DNA from: Actinacidiphila acidipaludis
GTDB taxonomy: Bacteria > Actinomycetota > Actinomycetes > Streptomycetales > Streptomycetaceae
NCBI RefSeq assembly: GCF_019890725.1
Contig: NZ_JAINZZ010000007.1
Location: 1-64,000, forward strand
Length of the DNA: 64,000 nucleotides
Direction of reading: 5' to 3'
Shown here: positions 1 through 8,534 of the stretch, in pieces
Layout: each line of letters begins with the position of its first letter
How positions within the stretch are numbered: the stretch's first letter is position 1
Notes under the pieces: model-generated
Told to the model about the DNA's origin: nothing
The model's input: only the letters and a program-made list of their open reading frames with translations
The model's database searches: none
Program-made: the position numbers and the translations under genes

Positions 1-138
1 ATGTTCGTCCACAAGCCGTGGCAGCGCGGCACGGAAGACCGGCGACGCGGCGTAACCTTGGACATGCGGTACGGACGACGTGCCGCACCTGTACGCGGCG
101 CGCACGCGCGTCTCGCCGGACACATCACGAGGGACTGA
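1..138 (+). CDS. Possible 3' tail of an upstream gene (left-truncated)
   Basis: Frame 1 is open from the window edge to a TGA 6 nt before the proposed start of the next gene. Its first 15 or so codons (residues like FVHKPWQRGTED) have GC-rich third positions; the rest looks less like coding sequence. In streptomycetes a B12-binding radical SAM protein (TIGR03960 type) usually precedes the DUF2344 gene, so this could be its C-terminus, but no domain is left to confirm it. A competing reading in frame 2 ends at a TAA at 53-55. Confidence 0.3.
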   Translation: MFVHKPWQRGTEDRRRGVTLDMRYGRRAAPVRGAHARLAGHITRD

Positions 139-144
139 ACGACT

Positions 145-939
145 CTGGGCAAGCGACAGCCCGAAGGCCCGCCGCCCGCACCCGCGGTGCAGCGCATCCG
201 ACTGCGCTACACCAAGCGCGGCCGCCTCCGGTTCACCAGCCACCGCGACTTCCAGCGTGCCTTCGAGCGGGCGCTGCGCCGCGCCGACGTGCCCATGGCG
301 TACTCGGCCGGCTTCACCCCGCACCCGAAGGTGTCGTACGCGGGCGCCGCACCCACCGGCGTCGGCAGCGAAGCGGAGTACCTGGAGATCGCCCTCGCCC
401 AGTCCCGTGACCCCGAGCAGCTCCGGCTGGTCCTCGACGAGTCGCTGCCCCCCGGCCTCGACGTCGTCGAGGCGGTCGAGGCCCACACCTCCGGCCTCGC
501 CGAGCGCCTCGAGGCCTCGGTCTGGCAGCTGCGGCTCGACGGCGTCGAGCCCGAAACGGCCCGCAGGGCCGTCGCGGCGTTCCTCGCCGCGGACAGCGTG
601 GAAGTACAGCGCAACACCAAGAACGGCATCCGCACCTTCGACTGCCGGGCCGCGGTCACGCGACTCGACGTCGTGGACACGGACGCCACCCGACAGGGTG
701 CCGATGGGCCGGACGACCATGCTTGTGCGATACTGCGGCTGGTTGTGCGGCACCTGACACCTGCCGTACGACCCGACGACGTACTGTCCGGCCTCCATGC
801 GACGGCCGACCTCGCGCCGCCGGTCCCCGCAGCGGTGACCAGGCTGGCACAGGGGCCGCTCGACGAGGAGACCGGCACGGTCACCGACCCGCTCGCGCCT
901 GATCGCGACGCTGTGGCGGTACCTGCCGGTTCAGCCTAA
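145..939 (+). CDS. DUF2344 / TIGR03936 radical SAM-associated protein
   Basis: A protein of about 264 residues. The core begins IRLRYTKRGRLRFTSHRDF and continues with MAYSAGFTPHPKVSYA, which is the TIGR03936/DUF2344 signature. Members sit beside, or are fused to, a B12-binding radical SAM enzyme; their biochemical role is not established. The first standard start is GTG at 187, which has no ribosome-binding site at a useful distance. The reading frame continues upstream as LGKRQPEGPPPAPA to a CTG at 145 that has a GAGGGA Shine-Dalgarno about 10 nt ahead. As I recall, streptomycete homologues begin MGKRQPEGPPPAPAVQ, so CTG 145 is preferred; the alternative is GTG 187 (250 residues). It precedes rne, as is usual in this group. 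Confidence 0.85.
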   Translation: MGKRQPEGPPPAPAVQRIRLRYTKRGRLRFTSHRDFQRAFERALRRADVPMAYSAGFTPHPKVSYAGAAPTGVGSEAEYLEIALAQSRDPEQLRLVLDESLPPGLDVVEAVEAHTSGLAERLEASVWQLRLDGVEPETARRAVAAFLAADSVEVQRNTKNGIRTFDCRAAVTRLDVVDTDATRQGADGPDDHACAILRLVVRHLTPAVRPDDVLSGLHATADLAPPVPAAVTRLAQGPLDEETGTVTDPLAPDRDAVAVPAGSA

Positions 940-1154
940 GTACGCCGTCACGCGTCGCCGACGCACCAGGGAGCCACCCGGGTCCGGCGGCGCTGACCAC
1001 ACGAGACTTTCGTCAGTCCGCCGAGGAGGCGGGCCGACGAGCGACACAGCAGCTCCCGTGCGGCGCCCACGCCCCGGAGGCCGGCCCCCGACCAGGCGGC
1101 CACCGGCCCCGAACACGGCGCGGCGCCCGGGAGCATGACGGGAGCACTGCCCGA

Positions 1155-4100
1155 ATGCCCGACCAGACCGACCCGACCACGCCCTCCACCTCCCAGGAAC
1201 CCGCGGAAGCCGCGCCCAAGCGCCGCCGTCGCGCGGCCTCCCGCCCGGCGGGCTCGCCGGGTTCCGCCGCCGACGCGGCCGCGCCGGCCCCGGCCGACGA
1301 GAGCGCCTCCGGCGCCGGCGCCGAGGAGACCCCGGCCCCCGCCCGCACACGGCGCAGGGCCACCCGCAAGACCGCGGCCGCCGCGGAGACCACCGAGACG
1401 ACCCCCGAGGCCGCGCCCGCTGAGGCCGAGGCTGCTCCGGCGCCTGCTCGTACGCGTCGCCGTGCGGCGTCCCGCCCGGCGGGTTCGCCGACTGCCGCCG
1501 AGACGCCGGCCGCCGAGCCCGAGGCCGCGCCCGCTGAGGCCGAGGCTGCTCCGGCGCCTGCTCGTACGCGTCGCCGTGCGGCGTCCCGCCCGGCGGGCTC
1601 TCCCGCCGCCGCGGAAACCCCGGCTGCCGAGCCCGAGGCCGCGCCCGCTGACGCCGAGGCCGCTCCGGCCCCTGCCCGTACGCGTCGCCGTGCGGCGTCC
1701 CGCCCGGCGGGTTCGCCGACTGCCGCCGAGACGCCGGCTGCCGAGCCCGAGGCCGCGCCCGCCGAGGCCGAGGCCGCTCCGGCCCCTGCCCGTACGCGTC
1801 GCCGCGCCGCGTCCCGCCCGGCGGGCTCTCCCGCCGCCGCGGAAACCCCGGCTGCCGAGCCCGAGGCCGCGCCCGCTGAGGCCGCCGCCGAGGCCGAGGC
1901 TGCTCCGGCGCCTGCTCGTACGCGTCGCCGCGCCGCGTCCCGCCCGGCGGGTTCGCCCGCCGCTGCGGAGACCACCGAGGCGACCCCCGAGGCCGCCGCC
2001 GAGCCCGAGGCCGCGCCTGCCCCCGCTCGTACCCGTCGCCGCGCCGCGTCCCGCCCCGCGGGTTCCCCGGCCGCCGCCGAGGGCGTCGAGGAGACGTCCG
2101 CCGGCGTCGAGGCGGTTGCCGAGGCCGCGGCCGACGTCGCGGAGGGCGAGGAGACGGCCGCCCCCGCGCGCACCCGCCGTCGCGCCACCCGCAAGAGCGC
2201 CGCGCCCGCCCCCGCCGAGCCGGCCGGGACGACCGCCGCTGCCCCGGCCGAGCCGACCAGGACCGAGCCCGCCGAGACCCCGGCCGAGCCCCGCCGCCGT
2301 GGCGGCCGGAGCCGCAGGGGCGAGGTCGCCGCGACCTTCTCCGCCGCGGACGGCTCGCGCCGCCTGAAGCCCGGAGCGCTCGCGCCCAAGGAGTCCAAGG
2401 ACTCCAAGGAGCCCAAGGAGGGGGCCGCCGATCAGGCCGCCGCCGGGACCGCCTCGGCCGCCTACACCGGCCAGGCCCAGCGCGAAGGTGACGGATGGGT
2501 CGTCGAGATCGACGACGCCTACGAGATCCGCGGCTACGGCGAGACCCTCGAGGAGGCCACCGCCGAGGCGGCCGGCCACCTCGCCGAGGCCTTCGACCTC
2601 GCCGCCGGCACCGTGACCATCGACGTCCGCACCGAGGAGCCCGCCGAGCCCGCCCGCGGCGGCCGTCGCCGTGCCACGCGCCCGGCCGTGGCCGTCTTCC
2701 AGCAGCCGGTGTTCCAGGCCCCGCAGGCGACGCCCGCCGTCGCCGAGCCGGCCGAGGAGGAGACGGCAGCGGAGGAGGAGGGCGACGAGCGCACCTCGCG
2801 TCGCCGCCGTCGCCGCCGTGGCGCCGCCGCCGAACAGGCCACGGTGACCGTGGCCGACGAGCCCGAGGTCGAGTCCGCGGAGGACGCCGAGGGCGACGAG
2901 GAGGCCGAATCGGCCGCCGACGAGGGCGACGAGCGCCCGTCGCGCCGCCGCCGTCGCGGTGGCCGCCGCCGTCGCCGGGGCGAGTCCGCCGAGCACGAGG
3001 ACGGCGGGTCCGACGAGGACGCCGAGTCCCACGACGAGGACGAGGACGAGGAAGGCGCCGAGGCCGACGAGCACGGCGACGAGGGCCCGGCGTCCAGCGC
3101 CGGCAGCCGTCGCCGTCGCCGTCGCCGCCGTCGCGGTTCCGACGGGGCCGGTGACGAGGGCGCGGCCGACGACCCGGAGCGGACCGTCGTCAAGGTGCGC
3201 GAGCCGCGTCCCCGGACCGAGGGCGGCACGGGCGCCGACGAGGTGCAGTCCATCAAGGGCTCGACCCGTCTGGAGGCCAAGAAGCAGCGCCGCCGCGAGG
3301 GGCGCGAGCAGGGCCGCCGTCGCGTGCCGATCATCACCGAGGCCGAGTTCCTGGCCCGCCGTGAGGCCGTCGAGCGCGTCATGGTCGTCCGGCAGAACGG
3401 CGACCGCACGCAGATCGGCGTGCTGGAGGACAACGTCCTCGTCGAGCACTACGTCAACAAGGAGCAGGCCACCAGCTACGTCGGCAACGTGTACCTGGGC
3501 AAGGTCCAGAACGTGCTGCCGTCGATGGAGGCCGCGTTCGTCGACATCGGCAAGGGGCGCAACGCCGTCCTGTACGCCGGTGAGGTCAACTTCGAGGCGC
3601 TCGGCCTGTCCAACGGGCCGCGCCGCATCGAGTCGGCGCTCAAGTCCGGCCAGTCCGTGCTGGTGCAGGTCACCAAGGACCCGATCGGCCACAAGGGCGC
3701 CCGCCTGACCAGCCAGGTCTCGCTGCCCGGCCGCTACCTGGTCTACGTGCCCGAGGGCTCGATGACCGGCATCAGCCGCAAGCTGCCGGACACCGAGCGG
3801 GCCCGGCTGAAGACCATCCTGAAGAAGATCGTCCCCGAGGACGCCGGTGTCATCGTGCGCACCGCCGCCGAGGGCGCCAGCGAGGACGAGCTGCGCCGCG
3901 ACGTCGAGCGGCTGCAGTCGCAGTGGGAGGACATCCAGAAGAAGGCGAAGAGCGGTGGCGGCGGCAACGCGCCGACGCTCCTCTACGGCGAGCCGGACAT
4001 GACCGTCCGCGTGGTCCGCGACATCTTCAACGAGGACTTCTCCAAGGTCATCGTGAGCGGTGACGAAGGGTGGGAGACGATCCACGACTACGTCACCAAC

Positions 4101-5474
4101 GTCGCCCCCGACCTCGCCGACCGGCTGTCGCGGTGGACCTCCGAGGTGGACGTCTTCGCGACGTACCGCATCGACGAGCAGCTGCTGAAGGCGCTGGACC
4201 GCAAGGTGTGGCTGCCGTCCGGCGGCTCGCTGGTGATCGACAAGACCGAGGCCATGGTGGTCATCGACGTCAACACCGGCAAGTTCACCGGGCAGGGCGG
4301 CAACCTCGAGGAGACCGTCACCCGCAACAACCTGGAGGCGGCCGAGGAGATCGTCCGTCAGCTGCGGCTGCGGGACCTCGGCGGCATCGTGGTGATCGAC
4401 TTCATCGACATGGTGCTGGAGTCCAACCGCGACCTGGTCATGCGGCGGCTGCTGGAGTGCCTGGGCCGGGACCGGACCAAGCACCAGGTCGCCGAGGTGA
4501 CCTCGCTGGGCCTGGTGCAGATGACCCGCAAGCGGGTCGGCCAGGGCCTGCTGGAGTCGTTCTCCGAGACCTGCGTGCACTGCAACGGCCGCGGCGTCAT
4601 CGTCCACATGGACCAGGCGACGACGTCCGGCGGCGGTGGCAAGCGCAAGCGCCGCGGTGGCCGCGGCGCCGGTGCCGGCGAGCACGAGCACGTGCACGAG
4701 GTGGAGCCCGCCGCCGGGGCAGAGGCCGAGGAGGCCGTCGCGGAGGCGGAGGAGCTGCCCGAGCTGGAGCCGATCGAGGTCGGCGAGTCGGACCTGGTGC
4801 CGGCCGTGGGCGACCCCGAGGAGGAGTGGTTCGGCAGCGCCGCCGAGGCCGAGGCCGCCGCGAGCGCCTCTCGGGGCCGCGGCCGCCGCCGGGGGAGCCG
4901 CAAGGCCACCGCGCCCGAGGGCGCGCCGGCCGCCGCGGCCGCCGAGCCGGAGCCGGCCGTCGTGGTCGTGCCGGTCAGCGAGCCGGTCGTGGAGCCGGTG
5001 GCCGAGCCCGTCCCGGTCCCGGAGGTCTCCACCGAGCCCCCGGCCCGTACCCGGCGCCGTGCCACCCGCAAGGTGACGGCCCCGGCCGGCTCGCCGGCCG
5101 CCGCCGAGGACGCGATCGTCGTCGTCGCGACGGAGCCGCACACCGGTTCCGCCGAGACCGAGCCGGTCCCGGTCCCGGAGGTCTCCACCGAGCCCCCGGC
5201 CCGCACCCGGCGGCGCGCCACCCGCAAGGTGACGGCCCCGGCCGGCTCGCCGGACTCCGCGGGCGCGGAGGACGCGGCGGTCGTGGTCGTGCCCGCCGGC
5301 GGCGCCGCCGGCGCGGACGAGCCCGACGGCGCGGAGCCCGCGGCGAAGCGCACGGCTCGCAAGACGGCCAAGAAGGCGGCCGCGAAGAAGACCGCGAAGA
5401 AGGCGGCGGCCAAGAAGGCCACCACCAAGAAGGCGGCCTCGGCCGCCAAGAAGTCGGCCGCCGCGGCGGAGTGA
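1155..5474 (+). CDS. rne: Ribonuclease E/G family endoribonuclease with expanded disordered arms
   Basis: Endoribonuclease for mRNA decay and rRNA/tRNA processing; 1439 residues, longer than most relatives. Residues 1-330 are Ala/Pro/Glu/Arg-rich and include six tandem copies of a 38-residue unit with an ARTRRRAASRPAGS core. Acidic and Arg-rich blocks (repeated SRRRRRR-type runs) follow to about 720. The S1 domain starts near 745 (IGVLEDNVLVEHYV, VGNVYLGKVQNVLPSMEAAF). The DNase I-like catalytic core carries VVIDVNTGKF (about 1035) and VVIDFIDM (about 1080), with the two metal-binding aspartates expected for the family. The Zn-link CVHC lies near 1140. The C-terminus has two copies of a TEPPARTRRRATRK unit and a histone-H1-like AKK tail. 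ATG at 1155 follows CGGGAG by 10 nt. A strong terminator follows. Confidence 0.95.
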   Translation: MPDQTDPTTPSTSQEPAEAAPKRRRRAASRPAGSPGSAADAAAPAPADESASGAGAEETPAPARTRRRATRKTAAAAETTETTPEAAPAEAEAAPAPARTRRRAASRPAGSPTAAETPAAEPEAAPAEAEAAPAPARTRRRAASRPAGSPAAAETPAAEPEAAPADAEAAPAPARTRRRAASRPAGSPTAAETPAAEPEAAPAEAEAAPAPARTRRRAASRPAGSPAAAETPAAEPEAAPAEAAAEAEAAPAPARTRRRAASRPAGSPAAAETTEATPEAAAEPEAAPAPARTRRRAASRPAGSPAAAEGVEETSAGVEAVAEAAADVAEGEETAAPARTRRRATRKSAAPAPAEPAGTTAAAPAEPTRTEPAETPAEPRRRGGRSRRGEVAATFSAADGSRRLKPGALAPKESKDSKEPKEGAADQAAAGTASAAYTGQAQREGDGWVVEIDDAYEIRGYGETLEEATAEAAGHLAEAFDLAAGTVTIDVRTEEPAEPARGGRRRATRPAVAVFQQPVFQAPQATPAVAEPAEEETAAEEEGDERTSRRRRRRRGAAAEQATVTVADEPEVESAEDAEGDEEAESAADEGDERPSRRRRRGGRRRRRGESAEHEDGGSDEDAESHDEDEDEEGAEADEHGDEGPASSAGSRRRRRRRRRGSDGAGDEGAADDPERTVVKVREPRPRTEGGTGADEVQSIKGSTRLEAKKQRRREGREQGRRRVPIITEAEFLARREAVERVMVVRQNGDRTQIGVLEDNVLVEHYVNKEQATSYVGNVYLGKVQNVLPSMEAAFVDIGKGRNAVLYAGEVNFEALGLSNGPRRIESALKSGQSVLVQVTKDPIGHKGARLTSQVSLPGRYLVYVPEGSMTGISRKLPDTERARLKTILKKIVPEDAGVIVRTAAEGASEDELRRDVERLQSQWEDIQKKAKSGGGGNAPTLLYGEPDMTVRVVRDIFNEDFSKVIVSGDEGWETIHDYVTNVAPDLADRLSRWTSEVDVFATYRIDEQLLKALDRKVWLPSGGSLVIDKTEAMVVIDVNTGKFTGQGGNLEETVTRNNLEAAEEIVRQLRLRDLGGIVVIDFIDMVLESNRDLVMRRLLECLGRDRTKHQVAEVTSLGLVQMTRKRVGQGLLESFSETCVHCNGRGVIVHMDQATTSGGGGKRKRRGGRGAGAGEHEHVHEVEPAAGAEAEEAVAEAEELPELEPIEVGESDLVPAVGDPEEEWFGSAAEAEAAASASRGRGRRRGSRKATAPEGAPAAAAAEPEPAVVVVPVSEPVVEPVAEPVPVPEVSTEPPARTRRRATRKVTAPAGSPAAAEDAIVVVATEPHTGSAETEPVPVPEVSTEPPARTRRRATRKVTAPAGSPDSAGAEDAAVVVVPAGGAAGADEPDGAEPAAKRTARKTAKKAAAKKTAKKAAAKKATTKKAASAAKKSAAAAE
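1451..2069 (+). repeat. Coding tandem repeat, 114-bp unit, in the 5' part of rne
   Basis: The string TACGCGTCGCCG (or TACCCGTCGCCG) recurs at 1451, 1565, 1679, 1793, 1919 and 2030. The spacings are 114, 114, 114, 126 and 111 bp, all multiples of three. Each unit encodes about 38 residues: an Arg-rich cluster (RTRRRAASRPAGS) followed by an Ala/Glu/Pro stretch. Neighbouring copies are close to identical at the nucleotide level, so copy number may vary between strains. Confidence 0.95.
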
Positions 5475-5483
5475 CCGCCCCCG

Positions 5484-5522
5484 GACCGAGCGACCGGACC
5501 CATCCGGTCCGGTCGCTCGGTC
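5484..5522 (+). terminator. Terminator hairpin after rne
   Basis: A 17-bp perfect stem (left arm 5484-5500, right arm 5506-5522) with a 5-nt loop starts 10 nt after the rne stop. It has no long T tract, as is common in streptomycetes. It separates rne from the rplU transcript. Confidence 0.85.
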
Positions 5523-5548
5523 TCGCCCATCGGGCGATCGCCGCCTTC

Positions 5549-5582
5549 CCGGGGCGCCCTCTCCACCGAGCGGGCGCCCCGG
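5549..5582. terminator. Second hairpin in the rne-rplU gap
   Basis: Arms CCGGGGCGCCC (5549-5559) and GGGCGCCCCGG (5572-5582) are perfect complements around a 12-nt loop. It lies in the 309-base gene-free stretch between rne and rplU. The rest of that stretch holds a TTGACC hexamer at 5645-5650, a possible -35 for rplU without a convincing -10, and nothing else I can support. Confidence 0.5.
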
Positions 5583-5783
5583 AACCGTGTGCGGTTCGTC
5601 CCGGCCCGGGGCGGATTTGACCCGGCCGGAGGCACTCCGTAACCTTGACCTTCGGCGTTTCTGCGCCCATTCCTGAGCAACTTCCTCTCCGAAGGTCCGT
5701 CGGGCCCAGGGGAGAGGCCGCCCGGCGCACCATGGGGACGGCTGGCATCAGGGGTCCGAATCGAGCGAGAGAGTGAGTTCCGC

Positions 5784-6104
5784 GTGTACGCGATCGTGCG
5801 TAGCGGTGGCCGCCAGCACAAGGTTGCTGTCGGCGACATCGTCGAGGTTGACAAGATTTCCACCGGCAAGGTGGGCGACGCGGTCGAGCTCTCGACGCTG
5901 CTCGTCGTGGACGGCGACGCCGTCACCAGCGACCCGTGGGTGCTGGCCGGGATCAAGGTCGAGGCCGAGATCGTGGACCACCACAAGGGCCAGAAGATCG
6001 ACATTCTGCGCTACAAGAACAAGACCGGTTACCGCCGGCGTCAGGGTCACCGCCAGCAGTACACGGCGCTGAAGATCACCGGCATCCCCACGGCTGCGAA
6101 GTAA
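5784..6104 (+). CDS. rplU: 50S ribosomal protein L21
   Basis: 106 residues, the usual L21 length. It begins [18 protein letters not shown] and contains the family signature near the end ([17 protein letters not shown]). It binds 23S rRNA in the large subunit. The start is GTG at 5784 behind a GAGAGAG purine run. rpmA follows after 14 nt, the standard L21-L27 operon. Confidence 0.98.
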   Translation: MYAIVRSGGRQHKVAVGDIVEVDKISTGKVGDAVELSTLLVVDGDAVTSDPWVLAGIKVEAEIVDHHKGQKIDILRYKNKTGYRRRQGHRQQYTALKITGIPTAAK

Positions 6105-6118
6105 GGGACTGAGAACAC

Positions 6119-6373
6119 ATGGCACACAAGAAGGGCGCATCGTCCACCCGGAACGGTCGCGACTCCAACGCTCAGCGGCTCGGCGTCAAGCGCTTCGGCG
6201 GCCAGGTCGTCAACGCCGGTGAGATCATCGTCCGCCAGCGCGGCACCCACTTCCACCCGGGCGCGGGCGTCGGCATCGGCAAGGACGACACGCTGTTCGC
6301 CCTCGCCGCCGGCGCGGTCGAGTTCGGCACGAAGCGCGGTCGTCGCGTCGTGAACATCGTTCCGGCCGCCTGA
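6119..6373 (+). CDS. rpmA: 50S ribosomal protein L27
   Basis: 84 residues starting [20 protein letters not shown], the characteristic L27 N-terminus that reaches the peptidyl-transferase centre, followed by [20 protein letters not shown]. It needs no Firmicute-style N-terminal cleavage, since the mature MAHKKG end is encoded directly. It is co-transcribed with rplU and lies upstream of obg. Confidence 0.98.
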   Translation: MAHKKGASSTRNGRDSNAQRLGVKRFGGQVVNAGEIIVRQRGTHFHPGAGVGIGKDDTLFALAAGAVEFGTKRGRRVVNIVPAA

Positions 6374-6404
6374 GTCCCGCAAGGGACCCGGCAGCCGAGC
6401 ACTT

Positions 6405-6450
6405 CGAGGGCGGACTTCGCTCCCGGCAACGGGACGCGGGGCCGCCCTCG
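6405..6450 (+). terminator. Branched hairpin between rpmA and obg
   Basis: Outer arms CGAGGGCGG (6405-6413) and CCGCCCTCG (6442-6450) enclose a smaller TCCCG/CGGGA hairpin. A GTGTTTGTC run follows. It could act as a partial terminator that reduces read-through from the abundant ribosomal-protein mRNA into obg. Confidence 0.6.
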
Positions 6451-6523
6451 GTGTTTGTCACCACCCCCGGACACCGGTCGGACCGGTCCGGGGACATCCC
6501 GTCAGCAACTGGAGGAAGCACCG

Positions 6524-7963
6524 ATGACCACCTTCGTGGACCGCGTCGAGCTGCACGTCGCCGCGGGTAACGGAGGCCACGGCTGTGCCTCCGTGCACCG
6601 GGAGAAGTTCAAGCCGCTGGGCGGCCCGGACGGCGGCAACGGCGGCCGTGGCGGTGACGTGATCCTGGTCGTGGACCAGAGCGTCACCACGCTGCTGGAG
6701 TACCACCACAGCCCGCACCGCAAGGCCACCAACGGCAAGCCCGGCGAGGGCGGCAACCGGTCCGGCAAGGACGGCACCGACCTGGTGCTGACGGTGCCGG
6801 ACGGCACGGTGGTGCTCGACAGGCACGGCAACGTGCTCGCCGACCTCGTCGGCCAGGGCACCACCTTCGTCGCGGCCCAGGGCGGCCGCGGCGGCCTGGG
6901 CAACGCCGCGCTGGCCTCGGCCCGCCGCAAGGCCCCCGGCTTCGCGCTGCTCGGCGTGCCCGGCGTCGACCGGGACGTCGTGCTGGAGCTGAAGACCGTC
7001 GCCGACGTGGCGCTGGTCGGCTACCCCAGCGCCGGCAAGTCCTCGCTGATCTCGGTGCTGTCGGCCGCCAAGCCGAAGATCGCCGACTACCCGTTCACCA
7101 CACTGGTGCCCAACCTCGGTGTGGTGACGGCCGGTTCGACCGTCTACACGATCGCGGACGTGCCCGGGCTGATCCCGGGGGCGAGCGAGGGCCGCGGCCT
7201 GGGCCTGGAGTTCCTGAGGCACGTCGAGCGCTGCAAGGTGCTGGTGCACGTGCTGGACACCGCGACGCTGGAGTCGGACCGGGACCCGGTGAGCGACCTC
7301 GACGTCATCGAGGCGGAGCTGCGGGCGTACGGCGCCGGTCTGGAGGACCGGCCGCGGCTGGTGGCCCTCAACAAGGTCGACGTGCCCGACGGCCGGGACC
7401 TGGCCGAGATGATCCGCCCGGAGCTCGAGGCGCGCGGCTACCAGGTGTTCGAGGTGTCCGCGGTCGCCCACGAGGGCCTGCGGGAGCTGTCGTTCGCGCT
7501 GGCGAAGATCGTCGCGGAGACCCGGGCCGCCGAGCCGGTCCAGGAGTCCACGCGGGTCGTCATCCGGCCGCAGGCGGTCGACGACGCCGGTTTCACCGTC
7601 ACCCACGAGGGCGACCTCTTCCGGGTCCGCGGCGAGAAGCCCGAGCGCTGGGTCCGGCAGACCGACTTCGCCAACGACGAGGCCGTCGGCTACCTCGCCG
7701 ACCGGCTCAACCGCCTCGGCGTCGAGGACCAGCTGGTCAAGGCAGGCGCCAAGGCCGGCGACGGCGTGGCGATCGGCCCGGACGAGGACGCGGTCGTCTT
7801 CGACTGGGAGCCCAGCATGGCGGCCGGCGCCGAGATGCTCGGCCGGCGCGGCGAGGACCACCGCTTCGACGCCCCGCGTCCCGCCGCCTCGCGCCGCCGT
7901 GACCGGCAGGCCGAGCGCGACGACGCCGACGAGGAGTTCCGGGGCTTCGACCCCTTCGCCTGA
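6524..7963 (+). CDS. obg: Obg family GTPase (ObgE/CgtA)
   Basis: An essential GTPase tied to late 50S assembly, the stringent response and, in streptomycetes, the onset of aerial development. 479 residues. The glycine-rich Obg fold (1-160) includes [18 protein letters not shown]. The G domain has the P-loop GYPSAGKSS (about 166), [12 protein letters not shown] (about 211) and NKVD (about 282). A C-terminal OCT domain (about 345-425) includes [16 protein letters not shown], and an acidic tail ends [14 protein letters not shown] at 6524 sits behind a strong GGAGGAAG. An in-frame upstream extension to 6455 lacks such a site and was rejected. Confidence 0.97.
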   Translation: MTTFVDRVELHVAAGNGGHGCASVHREKFKPLGGPDGGNGGRGGDVILVVDQSVTTLLEYHHSPHRKATNGKPGEGGNRSGKDGTDLVLTVPDGTVVLDRHGNVLADLVGQGTTFVAAQGGRGGLGNAALASARRKAPGFALLGVPGVDRDVVLELKTVADVALVGYPSAGKSSLISVLSAAKPKIADYPFTTLVPNLGVVTAGSTVYTIADVPGLIPGASEGRGLGLEFLRHVERCKVLVHVLDTATLESDRDPVSDLDVIEAELRAYGAGLEDRPRLVALNKVDVPDGRDLAEMIRPELEARGYQVFEVSAVAHEGLRELSFALAKIVAETRAAEPVQESTRVVIRPQAVDDAGFTVTHEGDLFRVRGEKPERWVRQTDFANDEAVGYLADRLNRLGVEDQLVKAGAKAGDGVAIGPDEDAVVFDWEPSMAAGAEMLGRRGEDHRFDAPRPAASRRRDRQAERDDADEEFRGFDPFA

Positions 7964-8008
7964 CCGTCCCCTGCCTGATCCCCTGGCTCAGGCGTGCCCC
8001 ACGTTCCC

Positions 8009-8035
8009 GGCCCGGCGCGATGATCGCGCCGGGCC
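8009..8035. terminator. Bidirectional terminator between obg and gtrA
   Basis: A 12-bp perfect stem, GGCCCGGCGCGA (8009-8020) with TCGCGCCGGGCC (8024-8035), has a 3-nt loop. It lies in the 109-bp gap between the convergent genes and could serve both. Confidence 0.8.
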
Positions 8036-8072
8036 GCGGTGTTCCCCGGGCCGTGGACGGGGCGGGCCGCCG

Positions 8073-8534
8073 TCAGCCGCGACCGGCGGGAGCGGCGTAG
8101 TCCTGGGCCGGCGCGGAGGGCTGCTCCGGGAGCACGGCCTCGTCCTGCGCCCCGCCGCGGGTGAGGATGCGGCGGGAGAGCAGGTAGGTGAAGGGGATGG
8201 CCGCGGCGGCGGCGACCAAGGGTGCGATCTTGTCGTTCATGTGCGCCCACTCGACGAAGACGTAGACGCCGACGCTGGTCACCACGTAGTTGGTGAGGTT
8301 GGTCAGCGGGAAGAGCAGGAACTTCCGCCAGGTGGGCCGCGTGCGGTAGGTGAAGTACGTGTTGAGGAAGAACGAGCCGATCATGCTCAGCACGAACGCG
8401 ACCGTGTAGGCGAGGAAGTACGGCATCCACGGGTGCAGGGCGAGGTAGAAGCCGTAGAAGGTGCCGGTGTTGACCACGCCGACCAGGGCGAACCGCACGA
8501 TCTGCCGGAGCTGGGAGGAGCGGAGCAGGGTCAA
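8073..8534 (-). CDS. GtrA-family membrane protein
   Basis: 153 residues with four predicted membrane segments. The N-terminus (LRQIVRFALVGVVNTGTFYG) and the phrase FLLFPLTNLTNYVVTSV are typical of GtrA/DPMS_synth proteins, thought to help move polyprenyl-phosphate sugars across the membrane. The most likely start is a TTG that overlaps the TGA of the preceding glycosyltransferase (TTGA), with GGAG 5 nt upstream, implying translational coupling. The two genes form a typical GtrA/GtrB pair. Confidence 0.88.
   Translation of the reverse strand: MTLLRSSQLRQIVRFALVGVVNTGTFYGFYLALHPWMPYFLAYTVAFVLSMIGSFFLNTYFTYRTRPTWRKFLLFPLTNLTNYVVTSVGVYVFVEWAHMNDKIAPLVAAAAAIPFTYLLSRRILTRGGAQDEAVLPEQPSAPAQDYAAPAGRG

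Noticed and set aside
948-5141. A very long open frame (about 1400 codons) antisense to rne, with His/Asp/Leu-rich translation.
   Set aside because: It mirrors the codon pattern of the strong RNase E gene; high GC removes stop codons on the other strand, and the translation has no domain.
5645-5670. TTGACC as a full rplU promoter.
   Set aside because: No -10-like hexamer lies at the correct spacing; kept only as a remark.
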